Positions 24,580 through 33,348 of a stretch of 64,000 nucleotides of DNA are shown in pieces (positions within the stretch are counted from its first letter, which is position 1; each line of letters opens with the position of its first letter). Made by a program: the position numbers and the translations under genes. This stretch comes from JAWWPY01 sp033854735 (GTDB lineage: Bacteria > Actinomycetota > Actinomycetes > Streptosporangiales > Streptosporangiaceae): NCBI GenBank assembly GCA_033854735.1, contig JAWWPY010000504.1:1-64000 (forward strand), written 5' to 3'. The notes beneath the pieces were generated by a model, which did no database searches, was not told where the DNA came from, and saw only the letters and a list, made by a program, of their open reading frames with translations.

Positions 24580-25287
24580 TCAGTTCAGCGGCTCCTCTCG
24601 CGGCCCGGGCTCCGTCCGCCCACCCGCCGCGTCGGCGGACATGGTCTCGTCCAGGGCGGCGTTCGCCATGGCGGCGATTTCAGCCGGGAACTCCCCGGTC
24701 TTGTGCCACTGCGCCCACTCAGCCACGAGGGGGAACGAGCCGTCCTCGAGTTCGGACACGATGCCGCGCACCCACCCCAGTTCGGCCTCCTGCGTCATCA
24801 GGTGGTACTCGGACTCGAGCACGAACAGCCGCGGCAGCCACGGATACCGGGCGAGCTCAGCCCGCTCGTCGGAGAGCGCCTGCTGCAACGCCAGCGCCCG
24901 GTCGCGGAGGGCTTCGAGCACCTGGCCGGGGGTGAGCACCGACATGAGCGCCAGCGCCGCTTCGAACTGCGGGTACTCCTTCACGGGCGTGCCGAGCAGT
25001 TCGGTCAGCCAGTCTTCCAGTTCGGCGCGCCCGGCGTCGGTGAGCCGGTACACGGTGCGCTCGGGGCGGCGTCCCTCGCGGCTGGCCTCCATGGCCTCGA
25101 TGAGGCCGTGCCGGGCGAGGTTGTCCACGACCGTGTACAGGGAGCCGTAATTCAGCTTGATGCTGCGCTCTTTGCCCTGGGACCGCATGGTCGCGGCCAT
25201 CTCATAGGGATGCATCGGCTGCTGCCGCAGGGTGGCCAGGACGGCCAGCGCCAGCGGGTTGGAGACCTTGCGCCGCTTCCCGACCAT
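24580..25287 (-). CDS. PadR family transcriptional regulator
   Basis: 235 residues from the ATG at 25287. An N-terminal PadR winged helix (about 8-95) with LAVLATLRQQPMHPYEMA and LNYGSLYTVVDNLARHGLI, then a helical dimerisation domain. The frame continues upstream to 25434 but runs through a long operator. It lies upstream of the DrrAB-like exporter in the same direction with a 172-bp gap, so it is the likely regulator of the exporter. Confidence 0.92.
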   Translation of the reverse strand: MVGKRRKVSNPLALAVLATLRQQPMHPYEMAATMRSQGKERSIKLNYGSLYTVVDNLARHGLIEAMEASREGRRPERTVYRLTDAGRAELEDWLTELLGTPVKEYPQFEAALALMSVLTPGQVLEALRDRALALQQALSDERAELARYPWLPRLFVLESEYHLMTQEAELGWVRGIVSELEDGSFPLVAEWAQWHKTGEFPAEIAAMANAALDETMSADAAGGRTEPGPREEPLN

Positions 25288-25319
25288 CGCCTGCTCACCT
25301 GCTTCCTCATCCGGACTGT

Positions 25320-25357
25320 CCTGATCCGTATATCCGTAGCCGAGTATACGGATCAGG
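25320..25357. promoter_or_regulatory. Perfect 13-bp inverted repeat, PadR operator candidate
   Basis: CCTGATCCGTATA (25320-25332) and TATACGGATCAGG (25345-25357) are exact inverse copies around a 12-bp spacer. The site ends 33 bp upstream of the padR ATG. Two further partial copies of TCCGTA/ATCCGT flank the centre. Its symmetry and place make it a likely autoregulatory operator. Confidence 0.8.
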
Positions 25358-25478
25358 GTATCCGTCCGCAAGTATTTCCGTGAATGTCCGGTCGCGTTGG
25401 TAACACGGTGCGTCGCGTGCGGCAGGCGGCCCACCGCCCGCGCTAGGCGTGCGGCGGGGTGAGCCCTGGGGGGTGACG

Positions 25479-26657
25479 CTAGGCGTGCGGCGGGGTGGGC
25501 GTGGGGGATGGCGCTAGGCGTGCGGCGGGGTGCTCCTTGACGTCCGGCCGAGGGAGCGCGGGGTCGGCGCTAGACGTGCGGAGTGCATCTGGGCGGCCCA
25601 GGAAGCGCGTGACGTCCAGCGCCTCGTCATCCAGGGCCGCCGCGTCGGCCGCGGAGAGCCGGCCGAAAGGTGAGATCTCCACCGTGCCCCTGGGCATGGC
25701 CCAGGTGGCGACGGCCCGGCCGCGGACGAGCGCGAACGGCCGGAAGAGCCCGTTGACGGTGACGATTCCCGCCGCCGGGCCCAGGATCGGCTGGCGCGAC
25801 GCCCAGCCGAGCAGCAGCGGATCGAACGGGCCAAGCAGCCGCGGTGTCGGCAGCGGCCCGCGGTCCGGCGGCCCGCCCAGCGCCGCGAGGCCGTCATCGC
25901 GCGGGCCCAGTTCGGAGGCGATCGCCGTCAGCCCGCGGCGGGCGTCGCGGAGCGGCAGCCCAGCCCATTTGGCCAGGTCACGGTCGGTGGCCGGGCCGTG
26001 GCCGGCTAGGTAGCGGCGGGCCAGCATGGCCAGCGCCCGGTCCCGGTCCACCGGCTCAGGCGGTGCCCCCAGCCAGTCCCGTACCAGCACGAACGCGTGC
26101 TCGCTGCCGATCATGGGTCCCCGCACGCAGATGCCGCGCAGGCTGGCCAGCCCCAGGACATGCACCAGCGCCTGGCCCTGGGTCCGCACCCCGGCCGCGC
26201 TGATCCGCTCGCCGAGCTGTCCCCGGGTGAGCGGCCCATCCTGCTCCAGGGAGCGCTCGACGACGCGGACCCCCCGGTCGGCCGCATCCGGGGAGACGCC
26301 CTCCTGGCCCAGCCGCCGGGCGTTGCCTGCCCGCAGCGGCGGGGTCGTCAGCTGATGCAGCCACCAGTAGTCGGCGCTGCGGACGAGGTGCAGCGTGCCG
26401 CGGTTCAGCCAGGTGATCAACAGCGAGCGGTCGGCCGTGAGCGCCCGGTCGACGTCGGCGGCGAACAGCCCCGCGGTCCGCGCCCTGATCGCCAGCCGGG
26501 CTCCCCGCGGATCCTGTCCCTGCACCGCGAGCAGCCGTTCGGCGACGTCCACGGGGTCTCTGGCGCGGGACCCGGACAGCAGTTGAGCGGCGCACCGTTC
26601 CGCGGTCACCGCCACTTCCCTGGCGGCCTCCCCGGCGGCGGGGCCCCTACCTGTCAT
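25479..26657 (-). CDS. Winged-helix DNA-binding domain protein (HTH_42 family)
   Basis: 392 residues from the ATG at 26657 (MTGRGPAAGE). It has RLLAVQGQDPRGARLAIRAR, then WLNRGTLHLVRSADYWWLHQL, FDPLLLGWASR and FRPFALVRGRAVATW, the pattern of the winged-helix/AlkZ-related family. AlkZ-type members are DNA glycosylases; its role here is unproven. Divergent from the acetyltransferase gene. The C-terminus is repetitive (a few nt of repeats at gcgctaggcgtgcggcgg). Confidence 0.82.
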   Translation of the reverse strand: MTGRGPAAGEAAREVAVTAERCAAQLLSGSRARDPVDVAERLLAVQGQDPRGARLAIRARTAGLFAADVDRALTADRSLLITWLNRGTLHLVRSADYWWLHQLTTPPLRAGNARRLGQEGVSPDAADRGVRVVERSLEQDGPLTRGQLGERISAAGVRTQGQALVHVLGLASLRGICVRGPMIGSEHAFVLVRDWLGAPPEPVDRDRALAMLARRYLAGHGPATDRDLAKWAGLPLRDARRGLTAIASELGPRDDGLAALGGPPDRGPLPTPRLLGPFDPLLLGWASRQPILGPAAGIVTVNGLFRPFALVRGRAVATWAMPRGTVEISPFGRLSAADAAALDDEALDVTRFLGRPDALRTSSADPALPRPDVKEHPAARLAPSPTPTPPHA

Positions 26658-26733
26658 GGCCCGATCGTGCCACGGGCCGCCGTCAGAATGCCCTGCCGTG
26701 AGCGGGCGGGAGATCATCGGGCAGGATGGCCGG

Positions 26734-27246
26734 GTGGGTGGATCCGAGAGCAAGATACATGTGAGGACGGCCCGGGCCGACGACGCGGCCGGGCTGGCCG
26801 AACTGGACGCCGCCGCGTGGTCGGCGGAATCGGGATTCCCGTCGATCCTCCAGCGGACCGCTGGATCGTTCTTCACGCCGGATAACCCGCCAGCCAGTCA
26901 TCTGGTCTGCGAGATCGACGGCCAGGTCGCCGGGTACCTCGTGTTGCGGCCGCCCACCACACTCCTGGAGAACGCGCACGTCATTGGGGTGTTCGGGCTC
27001 GCCGTCGCGCCCGCGGCGCGGCGTTTGGGGGCCGCTTCCGCGCTGCTCGCGGCCGCCGAGCAGCGGGCCCGGGCCGCCGGGGCGCGCAAGCTCAGCCTCC
27101 GGGTGCTAGGCACCAACGAGCCCGCCATCCGCCTCTACGACCGGCTCGGTTTCGAGCGGGAGGGCCTTCTGCGCGGGGAGTTCTTCATCAATGGCGACTA
27201 CGTCGATGATCTGCTGATGGCCAAGCACCTCGAGCCAGCGCAATAG
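26734..27246 (+). CDS. GNAT family N-acetyltransferase
   Basis: About 170 residues. Contains the acetyl-CoA loop in VIGVFGLAVAPAARRLGAASALLAAAE (R/Q-x-x-G-x-A variant RRLGAA), NEPAIRLYDRLGFEREG, typical of RimI-like GNATs. The start is uncertain: GTG 26734 has a gcagga ribosome site, GTG 26698 is an alternative, and the open frame goes back to 26656. Substrate unknown. Confidence 0.85.
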   Translation: MGGSESKIHVRTARADDAAGLAELDAAAWSAESGFPSILQRTAGSFFTPDNPPASHLVCEIDGQVAGYLVLRPPTTLLENAHVIGVFGLAVAPAARRLGAASALLAAAEQRARAAGARKLSLRVLGTNEPAIRLYDRLGFEREGLLRGEFFINGDYVDDLLMAKHLEPAQ

Positions 27247-27349
27247 ACAATCGACGCAGCACGCCGAAGCCGGGGACGAGATGGCAGACCGGGACCGGCC
27301 GCCGGGAACACAGCTTCTGCGGCCGGGCCGGCGGCCGTACAGTCAGGGC

Positions 27350-28444
27350 ATGCCCGACATCCACGCGAAACGCCGCGAGCGCCTGCAGGCCGTGGTGGCG
27401 AGCCTGGGCGCCGATGCGGCGCTCATCACCAGTCTGGTCAACGTGCGCTATCTCACCGGGCTGGCCAGCTCGAACGCGGCGTTCCTGATCCCCGCCGACG
27501 GATCTGGCGTGCTGGCCACCGACGCGCGGTACGCGCTGGCCGCCGTACGGGACTGCCCGGATCTCGAACTCGCCGTCAACCGCCTGGTCGCCGAGGCCCT
27601 CGCGGGCCTCGCCGCCGGCCGCGGGCTCGCCCGCCTGGCCTTCGAAGCGCACGAAGTAACCGTCGAGGGCCATGCGGCCCTCGTGGCCGCCACGCCTGGC
27701 GTGACCTTCATCCCGCTCGGGCGGGCGGTCGAAGAACTGCGGGTCGTGAAGGACGAGGATGAGATCGCCTTGCTCGCCCAGGCATGCGCGATCACTTCGG
27801 CGGCCTTCAACGACGTGCTGCCACACATCGCTCCCGGCCTGACCGAACGCGAGCTCGCTGCGGTATTGGAGCGTGCGATGAGCGACCGTGGAGCGGAAAG
27901 GCCGGCCTTTGACACCATTGTCGCCAGCGGACCCAACGGTTCTATTCCGCATCATGTGCCGACCAGCCGTGCATTGTCCCGAGGGGACCTCGTCACGGTG
28001 GACTTCGGTGCCCGCTACGCCGGCTATCACGCCGACATGACCCGCACCTTCGCGGTCGGTGAGCCTGCCGCGTGGCAGCGAGAGATTTACGCGCTGGTCG
28101 CAGCCGCTCAGTGGGCCGGCGTGGAAGCGGCTACACCTGGCGCTGATGTGGCGGATGTAGACGGGGCGGCCCGTGACCTGATCGAGAAGGCGGGCCACGG
28201 TGAGCATTTCACGCACGGCCTGGGCCACGGTGTCGGCCTGGAGATCCACGAGGCACCGATCATGGGGCACGACAAGACAGGTAGACTGGCGGACCGGGTC
28301 CCCATCACCGTCGAGCCAGGGATTTACCTTCCTGGCCAGGGCGGCGTCCGGATCGAGGACACCCTGGTGGTGCGGGTCGGCGCCGGGACTGCGGTACCCC
28401 GAGAACTGCTCACCACGACCACGCGGGAATTGCTCGCCCTCTGA
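27350..28444 (+). CDS. M24 family Xaa-Pro aminopeptidase
   Basis: 364 residues from the ATG at 27350 (MPDIHAKRRE). An N-terminal creatinase-like domain and C-terminal pita-bread domain with metal ligands Asp in VTVDFG, Asp in YHADMTRTF, His in HGLGHGVGL, Glu in VEPGIY and Glu in RIEDT. Cleaves N-terminal X-Pro peptides. It lies next to efp and nusB in the usual actinobacterial order. The frame opens to 27281 upstream without a better start. Confidence 0.92.
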   Translation: MPDIHAKRRERLQAVVASLGADAALITSLVNVRYLTGLASSNAAFLIPADGSGVLATDARYALAAVRDCPDLELAVNRLVAEALAGLAAGRGLARLAFEAHEVTVEGHAALVAATPGVTFIPLGRAVEELRVVKDEDEIALLAQACAITSAAFNDVLPHIAPGLTERELAAVLERAMSDRGAERPAFDTIVASGPNGSIPHHVPTSRALSRGDLVTVDFGARYAGYHADMTRTFAVGEPAAWQREIYALVAAAQWAGVEAATPGADVADVDGAARDLIEKAGHGEHFTHGLGHGVGLEIHEAPIMGHDKTGRLADRVPITVEPGIYLPGQGGVRIEDTLVVRVGAGTAVPRELLTTTTRELLAL

Positions 28445-28465
28445 CGGGGGGCGGGTTCCCCCCCG
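28445..28465 (+). terminator. GC hairpin between pepQ-like gene and efp
   Basis: CGGGGGG (28445-28451) can pair with CCCCCCG (28459-28465) around a 7-nt loop. It sits before the efp ribosome site aggaga and may be a weak terminator or attenuator; no U-tract. Confidence 0.4.
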
Positions 28466-28486
28466 CACGCAGGAGACACGACAGAC

Positions 28487-29044
28487 GTGGCCACCACGAA
28501 CGACCTCAAGAACGGCATGACACTTAATATCGACGGTCAGCTCTGGAACATCGTTGATTTTCAGCATGTCAAGCCCGGCAAAGGCGGCGCCTTCGTGCGC
28601 ACGCGGCTGAAGAACATCATGTCGGGGAAGGTCGTCGACAGGACCTTCAACGCCGGGGTGAAGGTCGAGGTGGCCAGCGTCGATAAGCGCGAGATGCAGT
28701 ACCTCTACCGTGAGGGCGAGGATTTCGTCTTCATGGACACGGAGGACTACGACCAGCCGCACATCCCGGCCGCGACGGTCGGCGATGCCGCCGACTACCT
28801 GCTTGAGGAGCAGACGGCCGTGGTGGCGTTCAATGACGGAGTACCGCTGTATGTGGAACTGCCCGCCGCGGTGGAGCTGACGGTCAGTCATACCGACCCC
28901 GGCGTGCAGGGGGACAGGTCCACCGGCGGCACGAAGCCGGCCACGCTGGAGACCGGAGCGCAGATCCAGGTCCCGCTGTTCATTACGACCGGCGAGAAGA
29001 TCAGGGTGGATACCCGCACCGGCGACTACCTCGGCCGGGCGTGA
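28487..29044 (+). CDS. efp: Elongation factor P
   Basis: Relieves ribosome stalling at polyproline. The 185 residues include the KOW/EF-P N domain with loop PGKGGAFVRTRLKN (unmodified-Lys tip type) and the signature VELTVSHTDPGVQGDRSTGG. GTG start at 28487 with aggaga upstream. Fits a genome rich in Pro-rich proteins such as the one at 58666. Followed by nusB after 9 bp. Confidence 0.97.
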   Translation: MATTNDLKNGMTLNIDGQLWNIVDFQHVKPGKGGAFVRTRLKNIMSGKVVDRTFNAGVKVEVASVDKREMQYLYREGEDFVFMDTEDYDQPHIPAATVGDAADYLLEEQTAVVAFNDGVPLYVELPAAVELTVSHTDPGVQGDRSTGGTKPATLETGAQIQVPLFITTGEKIRVDTRTGDYLGRA

Positions 29045-29053
29045 CATCCCTCC

Positions 29054-29464
29054 GTGCCTGCGCGCAGCAAAGCCCGCAAGCGGGCGCTTGACGTCCTGTT
29101 CGAAGCTGAAGTGCGGGACGAGCCCGTGCTCGAGATGCTGGATCAGCGAGCCGACGAGGCTAGCCCGCCGGTCCCCGAGTACGCCCGTGAACTCGTCCGC
29201 GGTGTCCAGGCCCACCGCGAGCGGATCGACGAACTGCTGAGCCAGTACGCGGAGGGCTGGGCGCTGGACCGGATGCCGGCGGTGGACCGGAACCTGCTCC
29301 GGATCGGGCTCTATGAGCTGCTGTGGGCGGACGACGTGCCGGACGCGGTCGCGATCAGCGAGGCGGTGCTGCTGGCCCGGGACCTGTCCACCGAGGCGTC
29401 CCCCGGATTTGTGAACGGCTTGCTGGCCCGCCTGCTCGATCTCAAGCCGACGCTGCAATTGTGA
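29054..29464 (+). CDS. nusB: Transcription antitermination protein NusB
   Basis: 136-residue all-helical protein with ARKRALDVLFEAEVR at the N-terminus, VDRNLLRIGLYELLW and AISEAVLLARDLSTEASPGFVNGLLARL. Binds boxA RNA with NusE in rRNA antitermination. GTG start at 29054. Last gene of the pepQ-efp-nusB unit; bldD/pyr genes that follow in some relatives are not here. Confidence 0.96.
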   Translation: MPARSKARKRALDVLFEAEVRDEPVLEMLDQRADEASPPVPEYARELVRGVQAHRERIDELLSQYAEGWALDRMPAVDRNLLRIGLYELLWADDVPDAVAISEAVLLARDLSTEASPGFVNGLLARLLDLKPTLQL

Positions 29465-29470
29465 CGCGGC

Positions 29471-29545
29471 CTAGCAGGCGCTGAACTAGCAAGTACTGGG
29501 CCAGCAAGCACTGGGCCAGCAAGCACTGGGCCAGCAAGCACTGGG
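29471..29545. repeat. 15-bp tandem repeat, about 5 copies
   Basis: ccagcaagcactggg repeats exactly at 29501, 29516 and 29531, with degenerate copies at 29471 and 29486. It fills the gap after nusB before the convergent membrane-protein gene. Each unit has inverted CCAG/CTGG ends and can fold. Confidence 0.9.
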
Positions 29546-29564
29546 CCAGTTTCGTTGCTGGCTT

Positions 29565-30263
29565 TCAGGCGGGCGCGAAGCGCAGCCTCAGCCCGAACCT
29601 GCGCAGAACTGAGAGGAACCACAGCGTGGACGCGCCGGTCCCGGCGACGACGAGCGCGGCGGTAGTGGCGGTCGAGAGCATCAGGAACGTCTTGGTCGGC
29701 TCGGTCACCATCAGCACCGCCAGGCCGGCCGTGAGCAGCAGGAAGATTCCCGCCCACAGCCAGGTCGCCCCCTGGAAGAAGCGGTGCAGGCCCGGGTGAT
29801 GGGTGGCCGGCTGCCGCAGCGCGACCACCTCGGCGGCGAGCCGGGCGACGAGCGGATTCGGCCCGCGCGCCGTCCGGGCGAACAGGACGCACATGCAGAA
29901 GTTCGCGAGCGGGAACTGCAGCAGGAAGAGCCAGAGTTCGCCGGTGGCCAGCACCACCGCGGTCTGCACCGTGAGCACCACCGCGGAAATCGTCAGCAGG
30001 CTGGGCACCGATCCGGTCGCGACCTTGCGGATAGCGGCGGTGAGCCAGATGGCCACCAGCCCCGCGATCAGGCCGGCGTTGCGGCCATCAAGCCATGCGG
30101 CGATCATGTAGGCCGCCACGGGCAACCCCACGGACTCGGTCAGGTTCCAGCCCGCTGTGAGAAGCAATCGCAGCGGCCTGGGGAGTTCGAGGTCCTCGGC
30201 CATGAGCAAAGCGTAGCGCTGCGCCGGGGCCACGGCAGGCTTCGGCGCCGATATCCCTGCCAT
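29565..30263 (-). CDS. Multi-pass membrane protein, VC0807-like
   Basis: 232 residues with about six hydrophobic segments (for example LPVAAYMIAAWLDG, LIAGLVAIWLTAAI, AVVLTVQTAVVLATGELWLFLL, ATWLWAGIFLLLTAGLAVL). It resembles the VC0807/DUF3159-type integral membrane family; the family call is tentative. An alternative start at 30203 (MAEDLELPRP) is nearer the first hydrophobic segment. Divergent from the methyltransferase with a 230-bp gap. No function is evident. Confidence 0.7.
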   Translation of the reverse strand: MAGISAPKPAVAPAQRYALLMAEDLELPRPLRLLLTAGWNLTESVGLPVAAYMIAAWLDGRNAGLIAGLVAIWLTAAIRKVATGSVPSLLTISAVVLTVQTAVVLATGELWLFLLQFPLANFCMCVLFARTARGPNPLVARLAAEVVALRQPATHHPGLHRFFQGATWLWAGIFLLLTAGLAVLMVTEPTKTFLMLSTATTAALVVAGTGASTLWFLSVLRRFGLRLRFAPA

Positions 30264-30389
30264 TGTCAGAATGTCCTAAGGATTCGGTCAGACAGAGCAC
30301 AGCGGCCGGCCGCCTCCGGCCGTCAACCCTGCAGGTCACCGGAATTGTCCGTGGGCGGCACTACATTGGGACTGCGATGGCGTGATCAG

Positions 30390-30480
30390 AAGAGGGCGTC
30401 ATTAGCTGGGGGCGTCATCAGCTGGGAGCATCGGCTGGGGGCGTCATCAGCAGCAGAGCGTCATCAGCGGAGGGCGTGAC
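30390..30480. repeat. Degenerate 13-17-bp repeats
   Basis: ggcgtcatcagctggg and shorter variants recur about five times between 30394 and 30477, upstream of the methyltransferase ribosome site gaggagg. Otherwise no feature is seen in 30264-30493. Confidence 0.7.
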
Positions 30481-30493
30481 GAGGAGGGCGGCC

Positions 30494-31408
30494 ATGGCCG
30501 GTGATCGTCGTGGCGGAGGCGTGCCGGGCGCCCAGTTCGGGCGGCCGGTCGGAGGCGCGCCGGGCAGCCAGGATGAGCGGCCGGTCCGGCGGTGGAAGGA
30601 CGACGATCCGCGTACCGCCGTGGTGCGGGACGTCCTGCGGGCGGTGATCTCGGAGCTGGTGGCCGAGACTGGGCGTCCCCGGCTCGACATCGTGGATGCG
30701 GGGGGCGGGACGGGCGGCTTCGCAGTGCCGCTGGCCGGCTTGGGGCACACGGTAACCGTCATCGACCCGAGCCCGGACTCGCTCGCCGCCGCACAGCGCC
30801 GGGCCGCCGAGATAGCAGTGCCGCTCCGGGCCATCCAGGGCGATGTCGCCGATCTGCCTGCGGTGATCGGCGAGCAGGGCGCCGACCTGATTCTGTGTCA
30901 CAGCGTCCTTGAGTACGTGGACGCCCCGGCGGCAGCGATGGCGGCGATCTCCCGCGTTCTGCGGCGCGGAGGCGCGGTGAGCGTTCTCGCTGCCAGTGCC
31001 GTGGCGGCGGTGGTTCACCGTGCGCTGGCGGGCAGGTTCGAGGAGGCCACCCGGCTGCTCGGCGGGATAAGTACGGGGCTGGCCGGGAGTGGGCTGGCCG
31101 GGGGTGAGCTGGGCGGGAGTGGTCCGCCCGCAGGGCCGCCGGACAGCCTGGACGGGGCCACTGACGAGCACACCGCCGGCCGGCCACGGCGGTTCACCCT
31201 GGCCGGGGTGGTGGGGCTGATCGAGGCCGCGGGCTTGCGTCCGGGGGCCGCGCACGGCGTCCGCGTCTTCGCCGATCTCGTACCCGGCATCTTCGCGGAT
31301 GCCGATCCAGGCGCGGCGGAGGCACTGCTGGCGCTTGAGCGGGCCGCGTCGGCGCATCCGGCCTTCCATGACCTAGCCACTCAGTTCCACGTTCTCGGGT
31401 ACCGATGA
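30494..31408 (+). CDS. SAM-dependent methyltransferase
   Basis: About 304 residues from the ATG at 30494, preceded by gaggagg. Class I fold: motif I DIVDAGGGTGGFAVPLA, then VTVIDPSPDSL, QGDVADLP and LILCHSVLEYVD. A Gly-rich insertion (about 190-220, GLAGSGLAGGELGGSG) comes from short repeats. Overlaps dinB by 4 bp. Substrate unknown. An alternative start at 30476 has no ribosome site of its own. Confidence 0.87.
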   Translation: MAGDRRGGGVPGAQFGRPVGGAPGSQDERPVRRWKDDDPRTAVVRDVLRAVISELVAETGRPRLDIVDAGGGTGGFAVPLAGLGHTVTVIDPSPDSLAAAQRRAAEIAVPLRAIQGDVADLPAVIGEQGADLILCHSVLEYVDAPAAAMAAISRVLRRGGAVSVLAASAVAAVVHRALAGRFEEATRLLGGISTGLAGSGLAGGELGGSGPPAGPPDSLDGATDEHTAGRPRRFTLAGVVGLIEAAGLRPGAAHGVRVFADLVPGIFADADPGAAEALLALERAASAHPAFHDLATQFHVLGYR

Positions 31409-32700
31409 GCCACGCGGGGGGCACCGCGCAGGACCGTTCCCCGGAAGATCAGCCGGGCCGGGACGTCAGGGACGATGCGGGCTGCCACATCCTGCATGCC
31501 GACATGGATGCCTTCTATGCGAGCGTCGAGATCCGTGACCGGCCCGAGCTCGCCGGATTGCCGGTGATCGTGGGTGCCACCGGGAACCGCGGCGTGGTGC
31601 TCTCGGCGTCTTACGAGGCGCGGGCCTTCGGTGTCAGATCGGCGATGCCGGTGACGCGGGCCAGGCGGCTGTGCCCGCAGGCTGTGTTCATCGGCCCCCG
31701 GCATGCCCTCTACGCGGCGGTGTCCAGGGAAGTCATGGCGGTATTCCGGTCGGTGACCCCGGAGGTGGAGCCGCTCGCCCTCGATGAAGCCTTCCTCGAC
31801 GTCTCGGGTGCCATCCGGCGGCTCGGGCCGCCGGCCAGGATTGCCGAGCTGATCAGGGCCAGCATCCGGGACCAGCAGGGCATCAGCTGCTCCGTCGGCG
31901 TGGCCAGCTGCAAGTTCGTCGCCAAGCTTGCCTCGGCCCGGTGCAAGCCGGATGGGCTTCTCGTGGTCCGCGCGGACGGTGTGCTCGATTTCCTGCACCC
32001 GCTGCCGGTGGCGGCGCTGTGGGGAGTGGGGGAGCGGACCGGGCAGATCCTGGCCGGCCTCGGCCTGCGCACAGTGGCCGACATCGCGCACATCCCAGTA
32101 GGCACGCTCCAGCGTGAGCTAGGCACGGCCGCCGGTTCGCACCTGGCCGCCCTGGCCTGGGGGCGTGATGAGCGCCCGGTGACGAGCAGTGTCCTGGAAA
32201 AGAGCATCGGAGCTGAGGAGACGTTCCCCAGCGATGTTGACGACCCGGAGCTGATCCGCCGGGAACTGCTCCGGCTGTCCGGCCGCACCGCGCGTGGCCT
32301 GCGCTCAGCCGGGTCCATGGCCAGGACGGTGGTGGTGAAGCTGCGGCTGGCCAATTTCACCACGATCACCAGGTCGCGTACCCTGCCCGAGCCGACCGAC
32401 GTGGCACGGAAGATCTACGCCACCGCATGTGCCCTCTACACGGCGTCTGGCCTCGACTCGGGCGCCAGGCTCCGCCTGGTCGGGGTCAGGGCGACGGGGC
32501 TGGTCCCCGTCTCGCAGGCGGCCACCCAGCTGTCGTTCGGAGAGCGAGGCACGGGCTGGCGTGACGCCGAACGGGCCCTGGACCGCATTGCGGGGCGTTT
32601 CGGCACGGATTCGGTTCGTCCGGCAACTCTCTTCCGAGAGGATGCAGAAGTTCCCCTGGGCGTGGCGGAGGCCAGGGCACAGCGGCTGCCTGAGGCCTAG
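31405..32700 (+). CDS. dinB: DNA polymerase IV (Y family)
   Basis: Translesion polymerase, 431 residues. Catalytic carboxylates lie in DMDAFYASVE (about 33-42) and LDEAFLDV (about 126-133). A helix-hairpin-helix GVGERTGQILAGLGLRTVADIA and the little-finger domain follow. A C-terminal QLSF motif fits a beta-clamp binding peptide. ATG at 31405 overlapping the methyltransferase stop. No LexA-like box was identified upstream. Confidence 0.95.
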   Translation: MSHAGGTAQDRSPEDQPGRDVRDDAGCHILHADMDAFYASVEIRDRPELAGLPVIVGATGNRGVVLSASYEARAFGVRSAMPVTRARRLCPQAVFIGPRHALYAAVSREVMAVFRSVTPEVEPLALDEAFLDVSGAIRRLGPPARIAELIRASIRDQQGISCSVGVASCKFVAKLASARCKPDGLLVVRADGVLDFLHPLPVAALWGVGERTGQILAGLGLRTVADIAHIPVGTLQRELGTAAGSHLAALAWGRDERPVTSSVLEKSIGAEETFPSDVDDPELIRRELLRLSGRTARGLRSAGSMARTVVVKLRLANFTTITRSRTLPEPTDVARKIYATACALYTASGLDSGARLRLVGVRATGLVPVSQAATQLSFGERGTGWRDAERALDRIAGRFGTDSVRPATLFREDAEVPLGVAEARAQRLPEA

Positions 32701-32958
32701 CGGTTGGACATGAGCCTGATATAGTTGCCCGTGAAAGATTTAATTCGAATCAGCGTTTGATGGCGGCGCTGGCGATTTGGGCGGCGGTGCGTCGGCGGTA
32801 CTGGGTGTGTCCGGGTCTCCTGCTTTGGCCTAGCGGCCCTTTACCTTTCCGCTACCCTTCCACCAGGCGTGGCCACACTCGTATTCTGGGAATGAACCAG
32901 GACCGTGAGATGGAAGTCATCGCACCCGTCCCCGCGCGCGAGGTTTTTGGGAGGCGCC

Positions 32959-33348
32959 GTGCCGCTCTCTGAGCACGAGCAGCGTCAGCTCGATCAGATC
33001 GAGCGTGCGCTCTATGCCGAGGATCCGAAGTTCGCGCAGACAGTGCGCGCGAGGGATCCACGTGTGCACTACAAGCGCCGGGTGATCGAGGCCGCGATCG
33101 GGTTCGTGCTCGGCGTCGGCTTGCTCATGGCTGGTGTCGTGTCCAAGTACATCTGGATCGGAGTGGCCGGCTTCGTGGTGATGCTGGCCTGTTCGATGTG
33201 GGCACTGACGAGCTGGCGGCATGTCACCGGGGTGGCAGCATCCCGCAGCGGCCCGGTGCGGGAGCGCCGCGGTGCCCGCCCGTCCGGTCCGCGGTTCATG
33301 GAGCGCCTGGAGGAGCGGTGGCGCCGCCGTCAGGAGGGTGACCGCTAG
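32959..33348 (+). CDS. DUF3040 membrane protein
   Basis: 129 residues from the GTG at 32959 (ribosome site gggagg). N-terminal MPLSEHEQRQLDQIERALYAEDP is the DUF3040 hallmark, followed by two hydrophobic segments and a basic tail. Function unknown; common beside dinB in actinobacteria. The preceding 258-bp spacer has a locally AT-rich stretch (about 32715-32760) that could hold a promoter. The 3' end overlaps the convergent transglutaminase gene by 4 bp. Confidence 0.88.
   Translation: MPLSEHEQRQLDQIERALYAEDPKFAQTVRARDPRVHYKRRVIEAAIGFVLGVGLLMAGVVSKYIWIGVAGFVVMLACSMWALTSWRHVTGVAASRSGPVRERRGARPSGPRFMERLEERWRRRQEGDR

Noticed and set aside
27188..29458. 756-residue minus-strand open frame
   Set aside because: It lies opposite pepQ, efp and nusB, which all match known families; Gly/Arg/His-rich shadow typical of high GC.
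30264..30493. A tRNA or small RNA gene
   Set aside because: No clover-leaf or TpsiC consensus is found here or elsewhere; only degenerate repeats are seen.
32757..32972. 71-residue ORF upstream of the DUF3040 gene
   Set aside because: No family, no ribosome site, and it overlaps the DUF3040 gene start out of frame.
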